Shown one piece after another: positions 32,801 through 43,757 of a DNA stretch of 64,000 nt. Source of the stretch: Channa striata (Eukaryota; Chordata; Actinopteri; Anabantiformes; Channidae); NCBI GenBank assembly GCA_033026295.1, contig CM065179.1, forward strand, positions 2,388,293 through 2,452,292, written 5' to 3'. The notes beneath the pieces are model-generated. The model had not been told where the DNA came from. It made no database searches and saw only the letters and a program-made list of their open reading frames with translations. Numbering within the stretch: the first letter of the stretch is position 1; every line of letters starts with the position of its first letter. Position numbers and translations under genes: made by a program.

Positions 32801-33177
32801 AGTTACAGGGTTTGTGCACGTCCGAGTGTGAGTCCAGAGCAAGAGGACTCGCACTCAGCCAGTCGGGAATTCTCAGTGAAACGACACGTTAAAACGTTCG
32901 CCTTCCTGCGTGTAGCCGTGCTCGTGCTTAAATTCTGAGCGGGAGGCTTCGTAAATGGCTTTTAGTGGTTTTGGGACAAACACGGGTCCTGGTTTGTCTC
33001 AGTGATTCTCTTCGCAACATAGTGAAATGATTTCCAACGCTCGCTGTGGTTTGTCTCCGCCTGCAGATCGTGGGTCCAGCAGACGGCTCTAACTACATTG
33101 TGGATTACTACGGCGCCAGGCTGACCCGCCTCTCCATCACCAACCAGACCTACAGGAAGCCCCACCTGTCTCTGTGA
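25277..33177 (+). CDS. tm2d1: tm2d1: TM2 domain-containing protein 1, complete
   Basis: Six coding exons (25277-25410, 26224-26297, 26858-26966, 27272-27363, 30741-30814, 33067-33177) sum to 594 nt, giving 197 residues plus TGA. Human TM2D1 is about 207. A hydrophobic signal peptide covers about residues 1-33. A Cys-rich luminal region follows (CETLRLGQYLCKDPKIDEAT, CLPAPNISC) with sequons at NIS, NGT and NKT. Membrane segment 1 is about 112-133 with the family DRF motif at 127-129, and segment 2 is about 139-164. TM2D1 was described as an amyloid-beta-binding protein, and fly TM2D proteins are linked to Notch and endolysosomal function. The ATG at 25277 has A at -3 and G at +4. An in-frame ATG at 25241 would add 12 residues and is less likely. 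Confidence 0.95.
25411..26223 (+). other. tm2d1: tm2d1 intron 1: U12-type (minor spliceosome), AT-AT ends
   Basis: The donor at 25411 is ATATCCTTT, the U12 consensus. A near-consensus U12 branch site, TCCTTCAC, is at 26207-26214. Its branch A is 10 nt before the intron end, the short spacing typical of this class. The intron must end at 26223 (AT) to keep the conserved frame; no AC or AG ends at that position. Rare non-canonical U12 ends of this sort are known. Apart from the splice signals the intron holds a (CA)n at 26097-26131 and no other feature I recognise. Confidence 0.8.
26097..26131. repeat. (CA)n microsatellite in tm2d1 intron 1
   Basis: (CA)n with one CG interruption, following a run of nine C. 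It is about 75 nt upstream of the U12 branch site. Confidence 0.9.
26224..26297 (+). CDS. tm2d1: tm2d1 exon 2
   Basis: 74 nt encoding (Q)YLCKDPKIDEATQEPENC and on to KIAW, plus one base. It matches human ICKDPKINDATQEPVNC. The donor is TGGG|gtgagg, phase 1. Confidence 0.93.
26298..26857. other. tm2d1: tm2d1 intron 2, ending in a (TG)24 tract
   Basis: The intron holds a T run at 26418-26435 and ends with TG repeats at 26807-26854, interrupted once by CG, directly followed by the CAG acceptor. No ordinary polypyrimidine tract lies between them. Confidence 0.85.
26858..26966 (+). CDS. tm2d1: tm2d1 exon 3
   Basis: 109 nt encoding VECLPAPNISCRLSNGTEF and KEVGFNKTIPCRN, matching human VSCFPAPNITC and GNEVGFFKPISCRN. 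The acceptor CAG is directly preceded by a 48-nt TG repeat. The donor is TGT|gtgagt, phase 2. Confidence 0.94.
27272..27363 (+). CDS. tm2d1: tm2d1 exon 4: membrane segment 1 and DRF motif
   Basis: 92 nt encoding SGYSYKVAVALSLFLGWLG and ADRFYLGYPAL, nearly identical to the human segment. The acceptor is tttcctgtcag and the donor CTAG|gtactg, phase 1. Confidence 0.96.
29655..29745. repeat. teleost dispersed repeat fragment
   Basis: GAATCTTTATCCGTCACTGA, CACATGTACA and TTCCTCTGCGTTTAACCATC match the start of a common fish repeat (TTTATTGTCAC, CATTTAACCCATCC). A longer copy is at 34301-34536. Confidence 0.65.
29815..30390 (-). pseudogene. LINE 3' end (reverse-transcriptase tail), antisense to tm2d1
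   Basis: The minus strand retains NNKLDWS, RSRLFLLR, a tract matching the usual A(L/V)LGCPLD region, and RSFVSAAVRLYK. These are landmarks of the C-terminal tail of a common fish non-LTR retrotransposon (NNKLDWSDNT, SRLYLLRRLRSF, ERYRRSFLPAAVRLYN). Stops and shifts break the frame. It ends at AATAAAGGTTTATC near 29818, the normal 3' terminus. Confidence 0.8.
30741..30814 (+). CDS. tm2d1: tm2d1 exon 5: membrane segment 2
   Basis: 74 nt encoding GLLKFCTVGFCGIGTLIDF and ILIAMQ. The acceptor is a clean (TC)n tract ending ctctcag and the donor is CAG|gtgagt. Confidence 0.96.
31140..31174. repeat. perfect 15-bp inverted repeat, 5-nt loop
   Basis: The left arm ACTCATTAAATATGT (31140-31154), loop ATCTG and right arm 31160-31174 form a perfect hairpin or cruciform. 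Confidence 0.9.
32253..32283. repeat. perfect 11-bp inverted repeat, 9-nt loop
   Basis: The arms CCGCCTGAAGT (32253-32263) and ACTTCAGGCGG (32273-32283) are perfect reverse complements around ttctaatgg. Confidence 0.9.
33067..33177 (+). CDS. tm2d1: tm2d1 exon 6: C-terminus and stop
   Basis: 111 nt encoding IVGPADGSNYIVDYYGARLT, RLSITNQTYRK and PHLSL, then TGA at 33175-33177. Human ends IVGPSDGSSYIIDYYGTRLT and RLSITNETFRK. The acceptor is ctgcag at 33061-33066. Confidence 0.96.
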   Translation: MVGPADGSNYIVDYYGARLTRLSITNQTYRKPHLSL

Positions 33178-33583
33178 AAACACCTGGACAGGCCCACTGT
33201 AAGTTCAGAGCAGACGATATGAGGACGTTCTACTCTAATTGAAAGGATCTGAAAATCCTCCCACATTCTGTTAGTTTTTTAGTTAGTTTCATCATTTCTT
33301 TTGCATTTTCTGAGCTGAGTGGTCAGTTACTGATGTGACTGTAGCTCCTTTTTCATTTGAACCTGCAGCTCTTCAGGACGGGAAAAGGACAAAACTCAAA
33401 CGACTGAGACGCAGATTCTGTCTCTTTCTAAATCTGAAAATGTGCTGTGAATGAATGCAGTCAAATATGAATTTTGGAAAATGTGAAACTTCACAGCACA
33501 AGGTCACACGCACCTTCCTCCACCTGGGAAACGACTAGTTAAATATCAGAGTGTGAAGCGAATGTGCCGCAGGTTCCTGTGGG

Positions 33584-33589
33584 AATAAA
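33584..33589 (+). terminator. tm2d1: tm2d1 possible proximal poly(A) signal
   Basis: AATAAA about 410 nt after the stop codon. The downstream sequence is only weakly GT-rich, so this is a less likely or alternative end. Confidence 0.3.
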
Positions 33590-34142
33590 GAAGTGAGAGC
33601 GGCTGGAATGTGACCAACCTGTTCCTCCCTGAAGTTCAGCCAAATTACTGAAACATTTCCGAGTTTTGTTCTGCATCATTAGAATTGTATTTATTTGTCA
33701 TGTTATTTTAGCAGCGGGTGGTTTCAGCTTAAAGTGTCTGTGCTCAGAGATTGTTTGAGGGGAGATGCTCCACTCTGACGTTCGGCTGACTCTCTGTCCG
33801 ACTCTCTCTCAGGTTCCTGCAAACACGGCTCCCAGCTTCGTACTGTTAAACACCGAGGTGACGATCATTGACACGTTGTCCGTCTGTGTGAAGAACCGGA
33901 ACCGGAACCAGAACACTGAAACATTGAGGCTGCTGACAGGGACTCAAACCTGCATCGTCCTTCCCTCCAGTGCTTGTTACTTTCCCATTTCTATCCAAAT
34001 GGGTTGTAGATTCCTCATATTGTGAAAATACAAAATGTCCCATTAGACCATGTGTATATGATCACGTCTGACCAGCTGTTCTTTTGAAGGTTCATGCTAT
34101 TTTGATGTAATATATTTTGCTGCTGTTTAAGTTATGATTGTA

Positions 34143-34148
34143 AATAAA
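34143..34148 (+). terminator. tm2d1: tm2d1 distal poly(A) signal
   Basis: AATAAA in the context gtAAATAAAgtttc, followed within 50 nt by a T-rich and GT-containing stretch. Cleavage is expected at about 34160-34170. Confidence 0.6.
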
Positions 34149-34300
34149 GTTTCTTAAATCCACATTCTCATTTTAAACTTGTGCTATTGCTCTGTTAGTT
34201 GTGCTAAGATTACATGAAGCTCAGACTGTTCACTGATTAACCTGAGGATGGAGCAGCTTCAGAAACTGCTTCACTTTTTGGACTTTGTGTTGGGAATTCA

Positions 34301-34536
34301 GAAGAAGAACCTTTATTTTTATTTTAGTCACATTGATCACATATACATGTCACAGTGAAATTTACTCCTGCATATTTAACCCATCCCACTTGAGGGACCT
34401 GCCAGGGTTGGCAGGGTGCCAGCACCAGGACACACCTGGTGGGGGGGCTGGGGATTACAGGTAGGCTTGATCCAGGATTTGATCCCACGTTGTCCATTTT
34501 GCCCTCCAGACTCTACCCATTGAGCTACCAGGCCAT
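34301..34536. repeat. teleost dispersed repeat with tRNA-like end
   Basis: It reads CTTTATTTTTATTTTAGTCA, GTCACAGTGAAATTTACTCC, TGCATATTTAACCCATCCCA, then GATTTGATCCCACG and CTCTACCCATTGAGCTACCA. The last two strings look like an antisense tRNA B-box and tRNA 5' end, so this is a SINE-like element. It lies just beyond the tm2d1 poly(A) site. Confidence 0.7.
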
Positions 34537-35688
34537 TAGTGTAACACTCGATAAACGACGTGTATTAAAAAAATGAAAATGTAAAAACGTGACCCTTGAC
34601 ACTCAACCTAGCCCAAAGTTCTCTGCAGAAGAATCTGAGTAACCAGACCTTTGTGGTCCGACAGAAGTCACAGCCTCTTTGGACTCAGCTGTGCCAAGCT
34701 GGTTCTCCTCCCGAAACACATGAACTCAGGAGCTGCTGTAAGTTCCTGTTTGTGTTTTCATTCATCTCATCTGATCCAGTTTCTGTACACACACGCGATG
34801 AACTTCTTTGACCTGGTTTTTAGGAGCAGTCCAACAGTCGGCTCGAGCAGAACCTGCCTTCGATGGGTGTGTCCCGCTTCGATTTGTACACGTTTTATTT
34901 TGCACGTCACTTCCGTTAATTAAACTTCTCACACAGTTTCCGAGTCCTGAGCTTTTCAAACCCTTTGTCCCTTTGTGTCAAAGCTTTGCATTCGTGCTCT
35001 GATCTGCTTCAGCTGACTCCTTTTTAATTTTCAAGACTGCAAACAAATTATTGTGCATCTCCCAGTTGAGCATAAGGTTCATTTTTTTCATTGATGCTAT
35101 TGTTTTCTAGTTTGAGGATTTCCTTGTTTTTCTCATAATCGGATGGTCAGAGTGGCGTGAGAATGCTGAGCTAACGCTGTGGTCCCAGCTCTTCTGCTTT
35201 GTCGTCCTCTTGTGTGGAGCTACGTGCTCTTTGGCTCCCATGGTTATGATGTGTTCTAGCGCCTCGTGGGTCGGGTCCAGATGAAGCAGCATCAGCTTTG
35301 TGCGTCGCAGCAGCGGGAGGATGTTTTCACACACGTTTGTGATGGAATTCTCTTGTATTCCCTAAGACATTGTGTTGGTGAGTGTGGGACCTTTGACTGT
35401 TAATACCAACCGGACACTTGTGCCAAATGTCCAAAAAAAGTCGGATCATCTCCTCTTCATGTGACTGATTGGACGGTTGAATCCTCATTTTGCTAAAATC
35501 GCCCGAACTTTTCCTTAAACGCTGTTTTATCGTTGCGATTCTGAAAATCTGCGTCTGAGCTGAACGTGTGTAAAAACTGCTGTTAATGTTTTGTTGCTGT
35601 GAGACCTGACAGTTCACACAAAACATTTGAATAATAATCAAAGCGGTTTACGTCCTTGGAGCTTGATAGGGGGCCAAACCCTCCCCCC

Positions 35689-35689
<1 letters not shown>

Positions 35690-35770
<81 letters not shown>
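35690..35770. repeat. (CA)40 microsatellite
   Basis: An uninterrupted (AC)n of about 81 nt, one of the longest here. Shorter TG arrays follow at 35884-35914 and 35979-35999. Confidence 0.95.
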
Positions 35771-35771
<1 letters not shown>

Positions 35772-35879
35772 CGTCTGCATGGGAAACACAGAAAGCATGA
35801 AATTACAGTTGCGTCAGTTGGAACGAGGCGCAGGAGGAAACTTCACCGATAAGAAAGAGGCTGCATGCAAACCTTCATC

Positions 35880-35917
<38 letters not shown>

Positions 35918-36236
35918 GGGGGTACTAAATAAAGAAATCCCAGCACTCTGGTCTTTCTCTCTCTCTATAATCCCTCTGTGTGTGTGTGTGTGTGTGTGTT
36001 AATTTGGACAGTGGGGCCTGGTGTGTCACCAGATAAGTCGGCCCAATATTCACACTCGGCCTGGCACTGGGGGGCACTGGGGGCACAGCTGCACCAATGT
36101 CGGAGTTTGTCTCTCAGTGGTCGTGTGGACAGATCTTAGTTCACTAGCGCTGGACTAACAGGCTTCACGGACCCGGTTTGAAGGATGAGGTTTAGGCTTG
36201 GGGGGGGGGGGTCTGCACATAAGGGAAGTTCAAAAG

Positions 36237-36420
36237 CTAGTTCACATCATCACATAGAAATAAAAGAGACTCCGGGAACACAGAGTCATCAAAAAGCAAT
36301 GCAAAAGGACGGACAAGAGACACAGCATGACCACAGGGAGACAACGTGACTAAAAAGACACAGAAAATCATAATCACAGATGCCAAAACACCACAAGCAC
36401 AGAAATCAATACCTGCAAAC
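36237..36420. repeat. GACCACAGGGAGACA-type low-complexity array
   Basis: Loose units such as ATGCAAAAGGACGGACAAGA, CATGACCACAGGGAGACAAC and TGACTAAAAAGACACAGAAA. Same family style as 23185-23450. Confidence 0.5.
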
Positions 36421-37004
36421 AAAGATCTTTTTCAAAACCTATGTCCAAAACAGTTGGGACACAAACTGGCTCTGTGTGCTGAAAAAGACATGAGGAGACT
36501 GCTCAGACTCACACAGGATGTTGGCTGTAAATCAGAGAGGGCATCAGAGGAGAAATGAGGTGAGGAAGAAGAGCTGATGCCAGATAAAGAGGAACGAAGG
36601 AGAAGAGGACAAGGAGGAGGACGGGTTAGTTTCCTCCTCCTTAGGGAGACGTCGACCTGTCAGAGTAAATGTCTCCTCTGCAGGGACCTAAAATCATATT
36701 TAAAGATCAGATGCTTTAAATCTTAACAGCTCTGTGTTTGAAGAGCTCTGAAGGAGACGGAGGGGGACGGGCAAGTCTTCAGGAGACACGTCCGCAGCAC
36801 TTCTACTCAAGTCAAACTACAGATACAGCAGCTGAATCCGTCCAAAGCACGAAATCAGAAGGAGCCTTTTGTCTGCAGGGAGCAGGTCTGACTGAGACCA
36901 CCGCGTCTCCACAGAAGTCCAGGACAAAACCAAACTCTGGCTCCAGAGCAGAGTGTCACGTTTAGAAGTTGAAGTACAGCTTGAAGATTTGCTAAATCGA
37001 TGCT

Positions 37005-37068
37005 TAGAAGACGAAGAAGAAGAAGACGAAGAAGAAGAAGAAGAAGAAAGAAGAAGAAGAAGAAGACC
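37005..37068. repeat. (GAA)n trinucleotide tract
   Basis: An imperfect GAA/AAG repeat of about 64 nt, with GAC interruptions. Confidence 0.9.
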
Positions 37069-37429
37069 TGATTTCTAAATCCAAACCTCTGGTCCTTTCT
37101 TCGGCACCTTCGATGCCTCCAGTCTTCCCCCTGCATCGGACTTCTCCACCACCTCTTAGTCCTCTATAGTCCGTGTTAGCAGGCTGAGTCTCCACCACAA
37201 TCTCGATTCCTGTCTTAAAACACATGAAACCGACAGAAATGTCATATTCATCGTTTGAGATTTTTTTTAATCACCTCATCTTCTCCGGGATCAGCTCCAG
37301 GGTCACAGCAGGAGCAGAGCGAAACCTGCATTCACGTGTTTCTTTGGAACCTGCACAAAGTTTTGCTTCCTGCATTGATTGTGTTTTATAAATTTTGAGC
37401 AACTTTTCCTGGGTTTTCTTACCATTGAT

Positions 37430-37433
<4 letters not shown>

Positions 37434-37476
<43 letters not shown>
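37434..37476. repeat. (CA)21 microsatellite
   Basis: A clean (CA)n, about 120 nt before a second, longer CA array. Confidence 0.95.
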
Positions 37477-37478
<2 letters not shown>

Positions 37479-37594
37479 CTGGAAGCCTGCTGTCATTGGC
37501 TGAGCCTGGTGGTGGGTGTGGTATCGATCAGAACCACCAGCAGCAATTATACGACTTCACACTGAGCCTGGAGCTCATCACTATTCACCGTGAA

Positions 37595-37672
<78 letters not shown>
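37595..37672. repeat. (CA)39 microsatellite
   Basis: An uninterrupted (AC)n of 78 nt. Confidence 0.95.
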
Positions 37673-37673
<1 letters not shown>

Positions 37674-38164
37674 CGCAGTGGCTCTTTGATTAATGCTAAT
37701 TTGTGCGTGGACGTGGAGCGCCTTAATCCTCTTCTCTAATTGGTCTTTCATTACGGCTGAGGGGGCGTGTCTCCGGCCCTTCGTTACGGTGCTGTCACTG
37801 CGTTTCCTGTGGCTCAGCGTGAATGGATGAGGGTGGGACGGCGCAGGACCGAAAGGTCCTGAACAAAGACGAAACTTACTGAAAGCTGCAGAAAGTGACT
37901 CTCTGCCTTGTGTTTGCTGTCTGTGAGTGGACAGAGGCGAGTCACAGCTTCCTCTCATAAAGATCCCGACGTGAAACAATGAGCTGAAGTTCTGCGTGAA
38001 GAGACATTCTGCTGATGGATTAGTGAACGGGCCCGAGAGGTCACAGGGTCCCTGGAGCTTCTGCACGAAACTGGAGTCACAGAGTTTAGTTAAAAGATGT
38101 AAAATGACAACAGAGGCATGAAAATCAGCCACAAGAAGAAACTGAATGTTCGGCAGTTGCTTTC

Positions 38165-38500
38165 GTTGCTCTTTTCTTTTCTCTCTCCAGTTTCCACTCA
38201 GTCCGACAGGACAAGGCAGATGTCCGCCCACCCTGAGCCTGGTTCTGCTGGAGGTTTCTTCCGTTAAAGGGAGTTTTTCCTCTCCACTGTTGCCTATAGC
38301 TGCTCAAGGGGGATTTGTTGGGGACTTTATTATGTAAAACACCTTGAGATGATGCTGTTGTTAATTGTTGTCTATATAAATAAAGTTTATTTTAATTGAA
38401 CCAAAAAGACCAAAAAAGACCAGAAGGAAACAAAAAAAAATCCTAAAAAACACAAAATTTACCACAAAGAGAGAAGAAAACAAGACGATCGCAAACCACG
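38165..38500. repeat. teleost retroelement 3' tail plus low-complexity array
   Basis: CACCCTGAGCCTGGTTCTGC, TGGAGGTTTCTTCCGTTAAA and GGGAGTTTTTCCTCTCCACT, then ACACCTTGAGATGATGCTG and TATATAAATAAAGTTTATTT. These are the ordered landmarks of a very common fish element tail that ends in AATAAA-(A)TTGAATTGA. A loose ACCAAAAAAGACCA array follows to about 38500. Confidence 0.75.
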
Positions 38501-38945
38501 TGAGCAAAGTCATTTTGTGTCTTTCTTTCTTTGGGTCGAGGGTTTTACCTGCTTCAGGTGGATCCAGACTAACGAGACCCCACAGAAACCTGGTCCTGTC
38601 GTGTCAGGTCCAACAGGAAAATTAATTTGTGAACTAATGAATAAATCCATGCCCCCAGTCTTTGTGCAACTGCATTAATTGTGTTTTCGCCATGGAAACC
38701 CCCCTTCCATATTTTCATCACCGTTGATGTTGATGATCGACAGCAGCTTCTATCTCGTCTGAGCTGAAATCAGTTACACACACTCTGTTACGCGTCTTGC
38801 AATTGTGTGTGTTTCTTTTTACCTCCCTCCTCTATGATTTCCCTCAGCATCGCCTGCAGCCATGTGTCGGTCAGGCGCGTCCTCACCTGGTGCCGAGCGT
38901 CTCCCAGCAGCAGCTCCCTCATTAACCCTGTGATCCAGTTCAAAG

Positions 38946-39196
38946 TAAAGACTGGTTTCCACCACAGCAGCAACACACAACAGCTCGGTGCATCTAGAAA
39001 CAGTTTTTAACCCTGAGCAATTTTTTTGAAATCCAAGCCAGTTCAAGCAAAAGTGAGCACGTGTGGAAAGACTGGTTTCACTAACTCACTGATGAAGAAT
39101 CCCTCCTTTTAGTGCAACACACAACATTCTTGGTGTATCTAGAAACATAAAAAAAGTTTTTAATTCCTCTATGAGCAATTTTTTTTGGAAACTCCA
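38946..39196. repeat. diverged tandem duplication
   Basis: The strings AAAGACTGGTTTC, GCAACACACAACA, GTATCTAGAAACA (GCATCTAGAAACA in copy 1), AGTTTTTAA and TGAGCAATTTTTTT occur in the same order at 38946-39033 and 39066-39185. The second copy carries extra insertions. Confidence 0.75.
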
Positions 39197-40623
39197 AAAT
39201 GGTCTTCATCAAAACATTGAACGGATTAACACACGTGGACGGGTAACAGCGACCGAGGTGGATCAGTTTCACCTGTTATGTCACGTCAGATGAAGGATGA
39301 GGCAAACAGGCTCCAAAGAACCCTTCACCTGCTCCATCCACCTTAAAACATCCAGTCGTCCTTTAACCACAAACTTACTTTCCTTGCTCTCTCTTTGCTT
39401 CCCACTTCCCGTCTCTCGCTTCTTCATCCTCTCATCAGCCGGGTCGGACGTGCCGAGGTGTGGAAGTAGGTGGGGCTAGAACACAACCTCTGCCTTCAAC
39501 CTCAGCAAAGATCATCTTTTTCTCTTTGACACTTTTATTATTCGGGCATGTCTGCAGAGGACCGGGGCGTGGTTCAGGCTCAGGTTCACAGTCTGACCTC
39601 CTGACCTTTGTTTGCTGCGGGGGCGTATCAGGTCACGGCTGTGTGTGTGTTGTGGAAAGGCGATGCCCAGTGTCGGCAGCTGCCTGAATTATTCACACTC
39701 CTCTGCGGTCGTCTCCCTCCCTGAAACCCGAGAGGAGAAGGTGACGCAGCTCCCACCCTCAACCCACCACTGGGGGGTCGAGGGACAATCTGAGCTCAGC
39801 TGACAACAACACAACACACCGGAACCGTGTGGAAACTCACCAGGAGAGATTTCAGTGGTTCGTGGGATTTTTGGGAAGAGGAATCACCGGACCAGCTGCT
39901 GGGGAAGAGCTGACGCAACAGACGGACGCCATCACAGAGCGTGGAGAAACCAAACGAAATGTGCACGTAAAGCACAGGAGCAAAGAGACATCAGGACAAA
40001 CTGTCCACACGTACGCAAGAAAGATCAAAATGCTAACGAAATTTTTCAGTGTGGCGTAAATGTCGTGATTTCTTTCCTCCACTTTCAAGGTGAAATGAAC
40101 TCGTCTTTGAGTCTGTGGAAAACTAACCCGCGTTTATCCCTCGTTTCTCTCCTTTAACCACAAGAGACGGTGAAATCCCAGAAATCCTAGTGCTGCGAAA
40201 CAGTGTTAGTGGTATTCAATACACACACACACACACCGAGTCTGCTGAAATCAGCAGATCTGACCGCCGAGAGGCTGGATTAGAGCGCAAGTGTTTCTGT
40301 TAGAGCGGAGATCTCCAACAGATTGAACACTGGAAGGAGCCCGAAACGGAGGTCTCACTCTGCCGGGTTTCAGGGAACAAACCCTCCACAGAGAGGCGAG
40401 TGGCTTCACACAGGCCGTGATTGAGACAGTCCACAGAAAGTCATAACCTCATTATCATGTTTCCATGGTATCTGCAGTTTCTGTGACACTCTCAAACAGA
40501 AACAGCTGACGTTTGTGTAGAAGAATTTAACCAACAGTGTTAAAATACACGACACGTACATGAACGAACACACAAATACATCCGAAAAACACCCACTGAG
40601 AAGGTCAATAGAGCATTAGCGTC

Positions 40624-40629
40624 TTTATT
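40624..40629 (-). terminator. candidate distal minus-strand poly(A) signal
   Basis: The minus strand reads acaaaaAATAAAgacgc, followed by a GT-rich stretch (gtgggtgtttttcgg, then tgtgtgttcg). It could end a longer nfia transcript. Nothing else nearby on this strand explains it. Confidence 0.3.
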
Positions 40630-42278
40630 TTTTGTCGTTGTTGCATAGGAAATGCACATCTTGCTTCCAGTAAATTGAGTCTGTGTGGACATGGAGTCAC
40701 TAATGGGGCCGAGAAGGATGGCTTCTACAGTTCACCAGTTCAACAGAAACAACAGTCGGAGAAAGGGAACGACAACAGAAGAAGTGACAGCAGTAAGTCA
40801 GAGAGGACAACGGAGACGTCAGTGCAAACTCACAGCTTCAGAACACACAGGGTGGACAAACGATGGCACCGGACACAACTAATGGGAACTAGTCAACACT
40901 GAACAAAAGGCCGGGTGGTGGGCCCGGAGCGACGGCGGCAGAAAGCGCCGCCCTGTTCCATAAAAGAGTTGTAGAGGCACAAGGTTTAAGTTAGTTCTGG
41001 GTGAGGATGGAGGTGAGGTGGTGATGGCTGGATGAGGTTGGAGGGAGCGAACGGGTGGCGGTCTGGGCTCTGTGGTGACTCGGGCAGTGAGAAGGAGGGA
41101 CTGCGGGAGGAGAACGTGTGACTCAGACTGTTCCAGGCCGGGGTGAAGATAAAGCTCTCCTTCCTAGAGATTGTCCTGGGTTAGCTACGGTTAGCACCAC
41201 CTCCAGGCGGCTGCGCAAAAGGCAACGAGACAAGCTAATAATAATCGAGCTAATTGTTTACAGGAGATTACAGGCTCGTATAGTCAGCGAGCTGGAAAAC
41301 CAGTTAGCGTGGGCAGTTATGGGCTAAAGGTTCGTTTCTGGGCATTTTTCAGAAACCTCGCAGAGTTTGAAACAAGCCGAAAAGCATTGGACAGTAAAGT
41401 TAACTGAATAAATGTTCTTGACACTGCAGAAAAGCTACTAAAGGTTTTCGTTTCCCAGAAGCTCTAAGCTCCATATTCACGTTACTCGCAAACATTAATC
41501 GACCAGGAAACAAGGAATGGATTTACCTCCACAAAGCCTGAAAAACACTGGAGCGTATGTGGGAGCATCTTAAGACAACTTTCAAATTCACTGGCATTGT
41601 CCCTTTACAAAACCACGCGGTCATCAAGAAAGTTGTTCAAGCCAAGTTTTCTCCTCCTAAAAGACACGAACAAGTCAAAGAAACGTTCGTTTTCAAAGAG
41701 CCGAGCTGCATCGACAGGCAGAGTCGAACACAGAGAGGAGCCACTGGAGGTGAACTAGACGAGCCGATCGACCCCGGCTGGCCTGGGACCGGCAGAGGAG
41801 GACGGGGAGGGGGGGGGAGGAGCAAAGGGGGGGTCTCCCAGGTGTTTGCTACCTCTTTCTAGATCTGTCTCATCCTCGAGGAGCAGTGGCTTGTTTGAAG
41901 TCCTGCCGAGGGAGACGCAGCGGAGACTCTGTGAGGAAGGAGGGGGATTCTGTCCCAGATAGTGCTGAGCGCTGCAGAAAAAGGTCCAGGCCATCGATTC
42001 GGTCTCCTGCAGGAAACTGCCTGGGGGGGGATTCACCCAGAGCCAGTCAGAGATTTCTCAGGCTACTGGTCAATGCACACAGGGGAGGGAGGGGAGGGAG
42101 GGAGGCGGAGGTGGAAGTGGTGGGGGTCAGTCCAGACCAGCAAGGTGTTTGCTGATGGTAAAAGTTAGCTGGAGATTGTCGGATTAAAACCCCGCGAGGC
42201 TTCGGCAGTCGGCTGATCGCCTGGGGCAGTCAACGTGGTGGCACGGGTCAATGACAACTGACGAGTCACACGTGTGTG

Positions 42279-42296
42279 TGTGTGTGTGTGTGTGTT
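42279..42296. repeat. (TG)9 and G-rich stretch
   Basis: A short TG array followed by a run of nine G at about 42300. Confidence 0.8.
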
Positions 42297-43726
42297 GATG
42301 GGGGGGGGAGGCGGAGTTTTCACGTGTGAGAACATGGAGGTGAGACAGGTTGATGCATTTACAGGAGGGAGAGGTAAGAAACAGAAGAGAGGAACCAAAA
42401 CGAACAGAACAATCTGGTTTTTGTAACCGTTTTTCTCATTTGTCGTCTTCATAACAGCTTATAGGCGATTATGGAAGAGCATGCAGTTATATCTTATGAT
42501 TATTGTATATTAGCTATAATCAGAGGGGCCTGACAGAGCAAAGGCTACTGGTGTTCAGAAATTTCAACAGTTACAAACAGTTATTGTATTCAGTATTCAG
42601 AAGAGCATTATAATACAGGTTTTCACAGGCACTACATTTGATCTTTTTCAATATATCGTGTAATATGCTGGTTTGTTTTTATTTTTCTTTTTTTTTTCAG
42701 ATTTTCGGTCCGTAGAAGCTGGGATCTGGAAGGATCGATCGTAAAAGAAGGCAGAGGCTGAAACTTTTCACAGAGTAGATACCAAAGTCCACGTGGGCGG
42801 GCGGGCGGGCGTGCGCCGCATCGCGTGGACGTCTGTTTTTAGTCAGTGCATAGTTCTCATGCAGATTAGACTGCTATGCTTTGATACGCTGTCAGGAAGC
42901 ATGATGGTAAGTTCACATTGTCGCCTTTTCCAGCTTACCTCCCCTTCTCTGGCTTGATTTAACACTTAGCACCATGTAATGGTTCTGCAACAGGATAAAT
43001 AAATATCTTTGCAAAGGAGCAGTGACACTGTAATTCATTACAGTTGAGCGCCGGGGAGCAGCTTCAGTGTTACCTGCCTCCTTGTCCAACGACTTTCCTT
43101 CATCTCTCTAAAGTGGAGCCATTTGTACTCATTTCCCCGGCTCCTGCTCCGGCGCAGCCGACACGGTGAAGGATGTCTTCCTTCTGCTCCGCTCTTGGCT
43201 CTGATTTCAGGCCGGAGACAACAACATGCTGGGAAAAAAAGGCGCGTTTTTGTTCACAAAAAAAAGAAGCTGCTGGAGGTGGATTTCAGGTGTCACTGAA
43301 GCCCCCCCCCCTCCATGAACGATTGTTCTACGAGGACTGTTTGTTCACCGTTGCTATGATTCATATAGTGGAAGTGTTGGGTGGATTAAAAATACCCTGG
43401 TGTAAGCCTGAAGAATTCTGCCCCTCGTCACGTCCAGCCAATCAAATTCAATCATTTCTGACCCCTCCAAACCTCGCACAGCGGTCTGGTCTGATGGGTT
43501 CGTTTCTCAGGTGGCGGCGGTGAAGGGAGGGGCGGGGAGGGTGGGATTTGGGGATAATCTCTGCCCAGGAGAATTTGGACAAACGTGAAGACAACAAAGG
43601 CGTTAGCGTAGAAAAGCTCAGCCTTCATTCAACCCTGTTTCCTGAAGGAGCGGCAGAATTCCTCAAAGTCAAAATCCAAAAATCAACTCTTGTTGTGAAG
43701 GGGGAGGCGGTGAAGCAAGAGGATGG

Positions 43727-43757
43727 TGGGAGGGAGGGAGGGAGGGAGGGAGGGGGC
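43727..43757 (+). repeat. (GGGA)n, potential G-quadruplex
   Basis: Seven G-triplet runs separated by single A on the plus strand, ending in a G5 run. This satisfies the usual G3N1-7 quadruplex pattern. Confidence 0.8.

Larger units (their letters stand above)
30815..33066. other. tm2d1: tm2d1 intron 5
   Basis: It contains a perfect 15-bp hairpin at 31140-31174, an 11-bp hairpin at 32253-32283 and a short (GATG)n at about 32408-32423. A 138-codon open frame at 30986-31402 has no recognised domain and is not called. Confidence 0.65.
33178..34165 (+). other. tm2d1: tm2d1 3' UTR
   Basis: About 1 kb from the stop codon to the distal poly(A) signal. A proximal AATAAA at 33584-33589 could give a shorter form. 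The distal AATAAA at 34143-34148 is followed by a T/GT-rich stretch, so it is the more convincing end. Whether an intron is spliced within the UTR cannot be told from sequence. Confidence 0.65.

Noticed and set aside
37581..38231. 216-codon minus-strand open frame ending in a Cys-Val repeat
   Set aside because: It is created partly by the (CA)39 array and overlaps a dispersed repeat. Not a gene.
41118..41862. Plus-strand frames with RRLRKRQRDKLIIIELIVYR and MWEHLKTTFKFTGIVP
   Set aside because: No recognised protein, no consistent frame, and next to G-rich low complexity. Possibly old transposon debris but unsupported.
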